Assembly: GCF_015319355.1 (NCBI RefSeq)
Contig: NZ_JADILU010000001.1
Span: forward strand, 682,001 to 746,000
Reading direction: 5' to 3'
From: Psychroserpens luteus
GTDB taxonomy: Bacteria > Bacteroidota > Bacteroidia > Flavobacteriales > Flavobacteriaceae
DNA: 64,000 bases
The notes below the pieces were generated by a model. It searched no databases, was not told the DNA's origin, and saw only the letters and a list, made by a program, of their open reading frames with translations. Below, piece by piece: positions 45,599-52,642 of the stretch (positions are counted from its first letter, which is position 1; each line of letters begins with the position of its first letter). The position numbers were made by a program, and so were the translations under genes.

Positions 45599-46603
45599 AT
45601 GAGACTGTTTGTTGTATTGTTTGTGTCGTTATTGCTCTCTAATTGTGCGATGTCAAAACCTCCATTAGAAAAAATTAATGGCGTAAGTTTTGTTGCATCA
45701 CGAGATATAGTTAACGAAACACATACTAATCCAGTAGTTAATGTTGGTGCTAATTATGCAGCAATAATGCCTTTTGGTTTCCTCAAAAATTTAGACCATC
45801 CAGAGATTACTCACAATACAGAAAGACAATGGTTTGGAGAAACTAGAGCAGGAGGTAAGCAATATATAGAAGCGTTAAGAAAAAAGAATATTAAAATAAT
45901 GGTCAAACCTCAAATTTGGGTTTGGAATGGTGAGTTCACAGGTAATATAAAAATGACCAATGAAGAGAATTGGAAAGCATTAGAAGTGTCTTACTCTAGT
46001 TTTATTCTAGAATATGCAGAGTTAGCTCAAGAAACTAAGGCAGAAATTTTATGTATTGGTACAGAATTAGAAAATTTCGTTAAAGAACGACCAGACTATT
46101 GGCATGATTTAATCACCAAAATTAAAACCATCTATAAAGGGAAATTGACTTATGCAGCCAATTGGGACGAGTTCAAGCGCACACCATTTTGGGGAGAATT
46201 AGATTTTATTGGAGTTGATGCCTATTTTCCAGTGAGTGAAAAACAAACACCAAGTATTGCAGATTGTAAAATTGGATGGCAAAAACATAAGCCCGTGATT
46301 AAATCAATATCTAAAACATATGACAAACCTATTTTATTCACAGAATACGGTTATAGAAGTGTAGATTTTACAGGGAAAGAACCATGGCAAAGTGATCACA
46401 CTTTAAAGTCATTGAACTTTGAAGGACAATCTAACACAACGCAAGCCTTGTTTGAAGAATTTTGGGATGAAGACTGGTTTGCAGGAGGTTTTGTTTGGAA
46501 ATGGTTTCATGCACATGATAAAGTTGGTGGTGATCAAGACAATCAATTTACACCACAAAATAAACCGGTAGAAACAGTCATACAATCATTTTATAAATCT
46601 TAA
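45599..46603 (+). CDS. Glycoside hydrolase family 113-like lipoprotein
   Basis: This is a 334-residue lipoprotein (lipobox LLLSNC, Cys about 16) with a TIM-barrel body. ILCIGTELENF supplies the acid/base Glu, DFIGVDAYFP follows, and ILFTEYGYRS supplies the nucleophile Glu, in line with GH113 beta-mannanase-like enzymes. The end GGFVWKWFHAHD fits substrate-binding tryptophans. The fold and the two Glu are supported; the actual substrate is not known. Confidence 0.82.
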   Translation: MRLFVVLFVSLLLSNCAMSKPPLEKINGVSFVASRDIVNETHTNPVVNVGANYAAIMPFGFLKNLDHPEITHNTERQWFGETRAGGKQYIEALRKKNIKIMVKPQIWVWNGEFTGNIKMTNEENWKALEVSYSSFILEYAELAQETKAEILCIGTELENFVKERPDYWHDLITKIKTIYKGKLTYAANWDEFKRTPFWGELDFIGVDAYFPVSEKQTPSIADCKIGWQKHKPVIKSISKTYDKPILFTEYGYRSVDFTGKEPWQSDHTLKSLNFEGQSNTTQALFEEFWDEDWFAGGFVWKWFHAHDKVGGDQDNQFTPQNKPVETVIQSFYKS

Positions 46604-46664
46604 TTTTAATTAATCCCGTAAGGATTTGTGATGTAGACGACAAAAACAGTCTAACAATCATAAC

Positions 46665-47924
46665 ATGAAAACTCTATCAATATTTTTCTTTTTATTAACG
46701 AGCCTTGCTTATGCTCAAGATGCTACTGTAGCAGATTTAAAAGTTCAAGGTAATAAAAAGCTAAAATCCTCATTTGTTAAAAAGCTATCTAATATCAAAG
46801 CTGGTGCTAAATTAGATTCTACTATAATTGAAGCAGATATTAAACTTTTAAAACGTTTGCCATCTATCGCAAATGCAACTTATCAAGTTTTTCCTGTTTT
46901 AGATAATACCTATAATGTGGTTTATAATATTGAAGAAAACTTTACCATTATTCCATCAGCAAATGTATATACAACTAATGATGATGAGTTTGCCTATCGC
47001 TTGGGATTGTATGAGTTTAATCTCTTCGGAAGAAATATGACCTTTGGAGGTTTTTATCAAAAGGATATTTACAGTTCTTACGCTCTAAAATTTAAAGCAC
47101 CATATCTATTTTCGAGACAGTTTGGATTAGCAGTAAACTATCAGGATTTGACCACTCAAGAGCCTGTTTTTTTTGATAATACCACAGCAGATTATAAGTA
47201 TAATAACCAGTCAATTGAAGTTTTAGGCTTATTTCAGCTCGATTTTAAAAACAGTTTTGAACTTGGACTCAATTACTTTACAGAAGATTATGAGTACAAA
47301 TTTGGAGCAACAAGTCCAGATGTACCACAAGACTTACGAGTGCATAAACTACTTTACAAGCTGATCTACGAGTATAATAATCTCGATTATGATTTTCAAT
47401 ATGTAGAAGGTTTTAGAAGCATTTTAAATTTTCAATATGTATCCTCAAGAAATGAAGCGCAATTGCCTTCGTTTTTGATTGGATGGAATGATTTCCAATA
47501 TTTTAAACGCTTCGGAAATAAAGGCAATTGGGCAAGTCGTTTAAGGCTAGGGCTCGCTACAAATAACGATACTCCATTTGCGCCTTTTTCCGTAGATAAT
47601 AATTTGAATATTAGAGGTGTTGGAAATTCAATTGATCGCGGAACAGCAGCCATAGTTCTAAATACCGAATATCGCCATACACTCTACGAAAAAGATTGGT
47701 TTGTTCTCCAAGGAAATGCATTTGTTGACGCAGGAAGCTGGAGAAAACCAGGAGGTGATTTTGGGAATTTTGGCCAGTCTAAAAACGTGCGAGTGTATCC
47801 AGGAGTTGGTGTGCGATTTATTCATAAAAAAATCTTCAATGCTATTTTTAGAATCGATTATGGAATTGGAGTTTCAGAAGGTGCTACTCAAGGATTGGTG
47901 TTCGGGATTGGGCAATACTTTTAA
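46665..47924 (+). CDS. BamA/TamA-like outer-membrane protein
   Basis: This 419-residue protein has a signal peptide (ending LAYAQ), one POTRA-like domain (ATVADLKVQGNKKLKSSFV, then ADIKLLKRLPSIANATYQV) and a C-terminal D15-type 16-strand barrel ending in GIGQYF. With a single POTRA it is smaller than BamA, and it more likely secretes or inserts a specific partner. It lies 61 bases after the GH113-like lipoprotein, which could be its partner. Confidence 0.85.
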   Translation: MKTLSIFFFLLTSLAYAQDATVADLKVQGNKKLKSSFVKKLSNIKAGAKLDSTIIEADIKLLKRLPSIANATYQVFPVLDNTYNVVYNIEENFTIIPSANVYTTNDDEFAYRLGLYEFNLFGRNMTFGGFYQKDIYSSYALKFKAPYLFSRQFGLAVNYQDLTTQEPVFFDNTTADYKYNNQSIEVLGLFQLDFKNSFELGLNYFTEDYEYKFGATSPDVPQDLRVHKLLYKLIYEYNNLDYDFQYVEGFRSILNFQYVSSRNEAQLPSFLIGWNDFQYFKRFGNKGNWASRLRLGLATNNDTPFAPFSVDNNLNIRGVGNSIDRGTAAIVLNTEYRHTLYEKDWFVLQGNAFVDAGSWRKPGGDFGNFGQSKNVRVYPGVGVRFIHKKIFNAIFRIDYGIGVSEGATQGLVFGIGQYF

Positions 47925-48072
47925 TGAGACCTAAAACAAACAAGAGCGCTGCTCATAAATTGTTTTATTGGTTGAATTAATCCCATTGCAAAACTAGACC
48001 TCTTTCAAGATTTCCTTCCAAATTATTTATTTAGATAACAATAATATTTTATCAACCTCTTAGAATTATCTA

Positions 48073-48080
48073 TATATTTG
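48073..48080 (+). promoter_or_regulatory. -7 element of the NrtR gene
   Basis: TATATTTG matches TAnnTTTG. Its last four bases are the first four bases of the operator at 48077. The ATG is 23 bases further on. Confidence 0.55.
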
Positions 48081-48097
48081 TGTCAATACTACACAAA
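48077..48097. promoter_or_regulatory. NrtR operator 1 (autoregulatory)
   Basis: This is a 21-bp palindrome: TTTGTGTCA, 3 bases, CTACACAAA (7 of 9 pairs). It overlaps the -7 element of the regulator's own promoter, so binding would block transcription. It is the weakest of three copies. Confidence 0.65.
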
Positions 48098-48102
48098 ATA
48101 AA

Positions 48103-48795
48103 ATGGCATTACAACAAGATATCAAAGTAGCTGTAGACGCAGTTGTTTTTGGTTACGAATCAAAAGGAAATTTATCGGTTTTATTAATTCGACGAGGTGT
48201 TGATCCTTTTAAAAACACTTGGGCTTTACCTGGAGGTTTGGTTTTAGAACATGAATCTTTGGAGGCAGCTGTAAAACGAGAGCTTAAAGAGGAAACAGGT
48301 GTGACCATGGATTATTTGGAGCAACTTTATACCTTTGGAAAACCAAAACGCGATCCTAGAAATAGAGTTGTATCTGTGAGTTATTTTGGACTTGTGCGTC
48401 CCAATCATTTTAAAATCAAGGCAGATACAGATGCAGATGAAGCCAAATGGTTTCCTGTAAATGATTTGCCTAAACTAGCCTTTGATCATAAAACGATTTT
48501 TAATACTGCGGAAAAGCGCCTCAAAGGAAAATTGTTATACCAACCTATCGGTTTTGATTTGCTAAGTGCTGAATTCCCGTTTTCAGATTTAGAACATTTG
48601 TATGCTACTATTCTTGGTCAAGATATTGACAGACGAAACTTCCGGAAAAAAATAATGAGCTTTGGTTTTGTAGAAGAAACCAATAAAATACAGCAAGTAA
48701 GAAGTGGTAGACCAGCAAAACTCTTCAAGTTTAATAAGCAAAAATATGATGCGTTATTAGACAACGGATTCTACTTCGATATTAAGTTTGTGTAA
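48103..48795 (+). CDS. nrtR: NrtR-family transcriptional regulator with intact Nudix domain
   Basis: This 230-residue protein has an N-terminal Nudix domain (about 1-140) and a C-terminal winged helix (about 150-230, with DRRNFRKKIMSFGFVEET and SGRPAKLFKFN). The Nudix box at 45-67 is complete, G-x5-E-x7-REL-KEETGV, whereas it is often degraded in this family. NrtR repressors of NAD metabolism are relieved by ADP-ribose. The cognate 21-bp palindromes lie before this gene, at its 3' end, and at the promoter of the following operon. Bacteroidota also have Nudix regulators of sugar genes (AraR type); here the neighbours point to NAD metabolism. Confidence 0.87.
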   Translation: MALQQDIKVAVDAVVFGYESKGNLSVLLIRRGVDPFKNTWALPGGLVLEHESLEAAVKRELKEETGVTMDYLEQLYTFGKPKRDPRNRVVSVSYFGLVRPNHFKIKADTDADEAKWFPVNDLPKLAFDHKTIFNTAEKRLKGKLLYQPIGFDLLSAEFPFSDLEHLYATILGQDIDRRNFRKKIMSFGFVEETNKIQQVRSGRPAKLFKFNKQKYDALLDNGFYFDIKFV

Positions 48796-48807
48796 TTTTT
48801 ACACAAA
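48787..48807. promoter_or_regulatory. NrtR operator 2 (inside the regulator's 3' end)
   Basis: TTTGTGTAA, 3 bases, TTACACAAA is a perfect 9-bp dyad overlapping the stop codon of the regulator gene, 31 bases before operator 3. It also reads TAAGTTTG at its start, another -7-like element, though no -33 element fits. Cooperative binding with operator 3 is possible. Confidence 0.7.
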
Positions 48808-48811
48808 ATAT

Positions 48812-48842
48812 TTTGTCAATTAGTTTATTCCGTTTACATTTG
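48812..48842 (+). promoter_or_regulatory. Promoter of the NAD-recycling operon
   Basis: TTTG at 48812-48815, a 19-base spacer and TACATTTG at 48835-48842 match the Bacteroidota consensus at every fixed position. Transcription would start near 48849, only about 10 bases before the ATG at 48859. The -7 element overlaps operator 3. Confidence 0.8.
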
Positions 48843-48859
48843 CGTAAAATTAACGCAAA
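48839..48859. promoter_or_regulatory. NrtR operator 3 (controls the operon)
   Basis: TTTGCGTAA, 3 bases, TAACGCAAA (8 of 9 pairs) covers the end of the -7 element, the presumed start of transcription and the A of the start codon. The geometry relative to the -7 element is the same as at operator 1, which is strong internal evidence that both are real repressor sites. Confidence 0.78.
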
Positions 48860-49698
48860 TGATTTTAAATTTAGACCCTTCGTTTCAACCTTTAGGAAAA
48901 GAGAATACTATTCAATTTGAAAGTTTTACATTTTCAGGAGGAGAGCCACATATTAAGATTCAATCAGACTTAGATGAGATTACAGAAGTTACAGTAACTA
49001 CAAGAATTCAGTCTTTTAAAGATATGGGATTGTTATTGATTGCGGTAGATGCATTGCGTAGAATGGATGTGAAAATAATTCATCTGTTTTTACCTTATAT
49101 GCCAGCTGCTCGTCAAGATCGTGTGATGATTCCTGGAGAAAGCCTAACGGTAAAAGTCTATGCAGATTTGATTAATGGATTGGATTTAGAATCGGTTACG
49201 GTTTTTGATCCGCATTCTGAAGTCACTCCAGCGTTACTCAATAATTGTAAAGTGATTTCAAATCATATCTTTATTGAGCATGTGATTCAGGATATAAATT
49301 TCGAAGTCATTCTCATTTCACCAGATGGAGGAGCGCTTAAAAAGATTTATAAAGTATCTGAGTTTTTAGGAGGATTGCCAGTTGTAGAATGTTCTAAAAA
49401 ACGAAATGTCAAAAACGGAAAACTCGAAGGCTTTAAAGTTTACGAGAATGATCTCTCAGGTAAAGATTGTCTCATCGTAGATGATATTTGTGATGGAGGC
49501 GGAACATTTATAGGATTAGCAGAAGAATTAAAAAAGAAAAACGCAGGTAATTTATACCTAGCAGTAAGTCATGGTATTTTCAATAAAGGTGTTGAGGTGT
49601 TAAATCAATGCTTTACTAAAATTTATACGACGGATAGTTTTAAGGATTTAGATGAAAAAGGTGTTGTGCAAATGAAGTTAACAGAATTAATAAAATGA
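48859..49698 (+). CDS. Short PRPP-synthetase-like protein (candidate ADP-ribose pyrophosphate synthetase)
   Basis: This 279-residue protein is of the ribose-phosphate pyrophosphokinase family, about 30-40 residues shorter than housekeeping Prs. Visible: FSGGEPH (25-31), ATP region PYMPAARQDR (79-88), metal-binding DPHS (117-120, where Prs has DLH), SPDGGALKK (154-162) and the PRPP loop IVDDICDGGGT (206-216, where Prs has DxxDTxGT). It would move pyrophosphate from ATP to a ribose 5-phosphate or, in the phage NARP1 enzyme Adps, to ADP-ribose. As first gene of an operon with NAD/ADP-ribose enzymes, the latter is attractive but unproven. The stop overlaps the next ATG by 4 bases. Confidence 0.8.
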   Translation: MILNLDPSFQPLGKENTIQFESFTFSGGEPHIKIQSDLDEITEVTVTTRIQSFKDMGLLLIAVDALRRMDVKIIHLFLPYMPAARQDRVMIPGESLTVKVYADLINGLDLESVTVFDPHSEVTPALLNNCKVISNHIFIEHVIQDINFEVILISPDGGALKKIYKVSEFLGGLPVVECSKKRNVKNGKLEGFKVYENDLSGKDCLIVDDICDGGGTFIGLAEELKKKNAGNLYLAVSHGIFNKGVEVLNQCFTKIYTTDSFKDLDEKGVVQMKLTELIK

Positions 49699-50327
49699 AA
49701 CTTAACATAAAACCATATATAGAACAACAAAAGGATTGGCCACAAACAGGTCATCACATCATGGCACAATATGATGACAATGAAATTGTAGTGTATCAAT
49801 CCTACAGACCAGAAATTGGAAACTTTGCAGCACAAAATCAATATTTTGGAGGTGCATTTAGTCTCAATCGTATGACATGGATCAAACCCAATTTTCTATG
49901 GATGATGTATAGAAATGGTTGGGGACAAAAAGTAGGGCAAGAAGTCGTTTTGGCCATACATTTAAAGAGAGAAGCTTTTGAGCGTTACTTAAAACAAGCA
50001 GTTTACTCTAGCTATCAAAAAGATTTATATGAAACAAGAGAAGCTTGGCAAGAACAAGTGCAAAATTCATCCATACGTTTACAATGGGACCCAGATCATG
50101 ATCCTTATGGAGCGAAACTTGAGCGTCGTGCGATGCAAATTGGTATAAGAGGTGAAGAAATAAAAAAATATGCGAAAGATGATATTTTAGAAATAGAAGA
50201 TATTTCAACTTTTGTGAATGAGCAATATCAATTTGTTTTAAATAATCAACTAGATCAATTGTTGGTTCCTGATGAGCATCCGTTAATTTTAGAAGATGAA
50301 AGTTTAAAGCAACAATTAAGATTATAA
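49695..50327 (+). CDS. DUF4291 protein
   Basis: This 210-residue protein has the DUF4291 signature: EIVVYQSYRPEIG near 30, NRMTWIKPNFLWMMYRNGWGQKVGQE near 58-83, then IRLQWDPDHDPYG and RRAMQIGIRGE. No function is established for the family to my knowledge. Being in an operon with an ADP-ribosylglycohydrolase and a NADAR protein, it may act on NAD or an ADP-ribosylated target. It overlaps the genes on both sides (4 bases and 1 base), so it is tightly coupled. Confidence 0.85.
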   Translation: MKLNIKPYIEQQKDWPQTGHHIMAQYDDNEIVVYQSYRPEIGNFAAQNQYFGGAFSLNRMTWIKPNFLWMMYRNGWGQKVGQEVVLAIHLKREAFERYLKQAVYSSYQKDLYETREAWQEQVQNSSIRLQWDPDHDPYGAKLERRAMQIGIRGEEIKKYAKDDILEIEDISTFVNEQYQFVLNNQLDQLLVPDEHPLILEDESLKQQLRL

Positions 50328-51283
50328 TGAAAACAATAACAAATATGTTTCTTGGATTATCCTTAGCAGATGCTTTAGGTGTTCCAGCAGAGTTTAAACC
50401 TAGAAAACACTTTACTGCTTTTCCGGTTGACACGATGTTGGAGTTTGGGACACATCATCAACCAAAAGGAACATGGAGTGATGATAGCTCGCTAACATTT
50501 TGTTTGGCAGAAAGCTTAATTCAAGGTTATAACCTTAAAGACATTGCTCTTAATTTTATTAAATGGAAACGTGCGCAACTTTGGACACCTCATGGAAGCG
50601 TTTTTGATATAGGAATTCAAACTAGAGGCTCAATAGATACACTTCAACGTATTATAGATAATGAAGATTTTGAAGCTTTAAATTTTTTAAAGTATGAAGC
50701 AGATGAGTTTACAAATGGTAATGGTTCATTAATGAGAATTTTACCACTCTTGTTTCTTATAAAAGGAAAACCAATCAAAGCACAATTTGATATAGTGTGG
50801 GAAGTTTCTGCATTGACGCATGGTCATATTAGAAGCGCTATTTCCTGTTTGATTTATCTGAAATTTGCTGAATACATTATTAATAATATTGAATTAAGAG
50901 AAGCTTATAGTCTCATGCAAAACGACATCAAGCAGTTTTTTAAAGAGGAATCTATTTCCGAATATGAAATCAAACATTTTAATAGAATCATTAATAATGA
51001 TATTTCAATTTTAGAAGAAAGTGATATTAGTTCTGATGGTTATGTGATCAATACACTCGAAGCCAGCTTTTGGTGTTTGTTGACCACTAATTCTTATTTA
51101 GAATCGGTTTTTAAAGCTATAAATCTTGGAGAAGATACAGATACTACAGCTACTGTAGTTGGAGGAATTGCAGGAATGGTTTACGGTTTAGATGATGTTC
51201 CAAAGGATTGGATAAATGCTTTGGCACGAAAAAATGATATTTTAAAATTGAGCGAACAGTTTTCAAAAACATATTTACAATGA
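50327..51283 (+). CDS. ADP-ribosylglycohydrolase (DraG/ARH family)
   Basis: This is a 318-residue enzyme that removes ADP-ribose from modified proteins or small molecules. It has the family's start LGLSLADALGVPAEF, the first metal motif GTWSDDSSL near residue 47, and the second, LGEDTDTTATVVGGIAGMVYG, near 265. All the Asp/Thr residues for the two magnesium ions are present, so it should be active. In this operon it would release ADP-ribose to be reused for NAD. Confidence 0.9.
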   Translation: MKTITNMFLGLSLADALGVPAEFKPRKHFTAFPVDTMLEFGTHHQPKGTWSDDSSLTFCLAESLIQGYNLKDIALNFIKWKRAQLWTPHGSVFDIGIQTRGSIDTLQRIIDNEDFEALNFLKYEADEFTNGNGSLMRILPLLFLIKGKPIKAQFDIVWEVSALTHGHIRSAISCLIYLKFAEYIINNIELREAYSLMQNDIKQFFKEESISEYEIKHFNRIINNDISILEESDISSDGYVINTLEASFWCLLTTNSYLESVFKAINLGEDTDTTATVVGGIAGMVYGLDDVPKDWINALARKNDILKLSEQFSKTYLQ

Positions 51284-52041
51284 AAAGAACACTAGCAATA
51301 GGAGACATCCACGGAGGATTAAAAGCTTTAAAACAACTTTCAGAAAAACTTAAACTTACCAAAGATGATGAACTCATTTTCATGGGAGATTATGTAGATG
51401 GTTGGAGTGAATCTGCTCAAGTGATTCAATATGTGATGAACTTGTCAAAAACGAACAAATGCATTTTTATAAAAGGAAATCATGATGTGTGGTGTGAGCA
51501 ATGGTTAAGAACTGGAGACATAAATGGTGTTTGGTTTAATCATGGAGGAAAAGAGACGATAGAGAGTTATAAGACGATTTCCGAAGCAGATAAAAAACAG
51601 CATTTATACTTTTTTGAAGATATGGATTTGTGTTACATTGATGAACAAAATAGATTATTTCTGCATGCAGGATTCACATCTATGCATGGTGTAGAACGAG
51701 AAATACATAAAGAGAATTTCTATTTTGACCGTACACTTTGGGAAATGGCTTTAACGATGGATAAGCGTATTAAGAAACACTCAGAGTTATATCCAAACCG
51801 ATTAAAACATTATAAGGAAATCTACATTGGTCATACACCAACAACAAACTTTAATCAAGATCAACCTATGAACGCAATCAACGTTTGGAATGTTGATACA
51901 GGAGCTGCATTTACAGGTAAATTGTCTGCTTTAGATATAGAGACTAAAGAGGTGTTTCAAAGTGATGCTGTGATGTCATTTTATCCAGAAGAAACTGGAA
52001 GGAATAGCCAAACTTATAATGAAAAGAAGACTAAACTCTGA
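51280..52041 (+). CDS. Calcineurin-like Ser/Thr protein phosphatase-type phosphoesterase
   Basis: This 253-residue metallophosphoesterase of the PPP type shows IGDIHGGLKAL, FMGDYVDGWSES, FIKGNHDVW (binuclear metal motifs), a later FLHAGF, and YIGHTPT. Close relatives include protein phosphatases and Ap4A hydrolases. Within this operon it could act on a phosphorylated ADP-ribose or dinucleotide intermediate; that is inference. It overlaps the preceding gene by 4 bases and ends immediately before the next. Confidence 0.87.
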   Translation: MKRTLAIGDIHGGLKALKQLSEKLKLTKDDELIFMGDYVDGWSESAQVIQYVMNLSKTNKCIFIKGNHDVWCEQWLRTGDINGVWFNHGGKETIESYKTISEADKKQHLYFFEDMDLCYIDEQNRLFLHAGFTSMHGVEREIHKENFYFDRTLWEMALTMDKRIKKHSELYPNRLKHYKEIYIGHTPTTNFNQDQPMNAINVWNVDTGAAFTGKLSALDIETKEVFQSDAVMSFYPEETGRNSQTYNEKKTKL

Positions 52042-52605
52042 ATGAAGATTATGAAATATACTATAAAGAGTATTCAAAATACAGGTAAGCCAATTAAATA
52101 TTTACTGTTTTGGGGACATCAAAAAAGTAAAGACGGAAGCATAACTAAAAGTTGTTTTAGTCAATGGTGGGAAGCATATTTTAAAGTTGATGGCATTTTA
52201 TACAAGACTGCTGAACATTATATGATGGCAGAAAAAGCAAAGCTATTTAATGATGGAGAGATATTTCAAAAAGTCATAGTGAGCAAATCTCCAGCAGCTG
52301 CTAAGAAATTAGGTAGACAAGTCAAAGACTTCAATCAACAACTATGGGAAGACCAAAGATTTGAGATTGTTAAGAAAGCCAATTATTTTAAATTCTCACA
52401 GAACCCAGAATTAAAAGATTTTTTATTAAAAACTAAAAAAAGAATTTTAGTTGAAGCAAGCCCAGTAGACAAGATTTGGGGAATTGGTTTAGCTTCAGAT
52501 CACAACGATTCCGAAATTCCAAGTAAATGGAAAGGACTTAATTTATTAGGCTTTGCACTTATGGAAGTAAGAGATGAATTATTAAATGAAAAGATTACTA
52601 ACTAA
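52042..52605 (+). CDS. NADAR family protein (YbiA-like)
   Basis: This 187-residue NADAR-domain protein shows KSCFSQWWEAYFKVDGILYKTAEHYMMAEKAKLFND, SPAAAKKLGRQVKDF, FKFSQNPELKDFLLKT and VDKIWGIGLASDH, all in family order. NADAR proteins act on ADP-ribose-containing molecules; studied members include an N-glycosidase of riboflavin intermediates and hydrolases of ADP-ribosylated nucleic acid. Here it accompanies an ADP-ribosylglycohydrolase, so two routes of ADP-ribose release seem to be encoded. A REP-like hairpin lies between it and the next gene. Confidence 0.9.
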   Translation: MKIMKYTIKSIQNTGKPIKYLLFWGHQKSKDGSITKSCFSQWWEAYFKVDGILYKTAEHYMMAEKAKLFNDGEIFQKVIVSKSPAAAKKLGRQVKDFNQQLWEDQRFEIVKKANYFKFSQNPELKDFLLKTKKRILVEASPVDKIWGIGLASDHNDSEIPSKWKGLNLLGFALMEVRDELLNEKITN

Positions 52606-52611
52606 AAAATA

Positions 52612-52633
52612 GATTCCTGCTTTCACAGGAATC
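52612..52633. repeat. REP-like hairpin before the NAMPT-like gene
   Basis: GATTCCTG, 6-base loop, CAGGAATC is a perfect 8-bp hairpin related to the one at 39323. It fills most of the only real gap (37 bases) in the operon, 9 bases before the NAMPT-like start codon. It might alter translation or protect the upstream message. Confidence 0.7.
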
Positions 52634-52642
52634 ACAAAGCCC

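Noticed and set aside
47925-48102. Possible gene or RNA in the gap before the regulator
   Set aside because: Only short frames and a trivial GAGC/GCTC hairpin are present; apart from the promoter and operator at its end nothing is supported.
48859-49698. Housekeeping ribose-phosphate pyrophosphokinase (prs)
   Set aside because: Not named prs: the protein is shorter than usual, the metal and PRPP-loop motifs differ, and it is in a regulated NAD operon. A true PRPP role remains possible.
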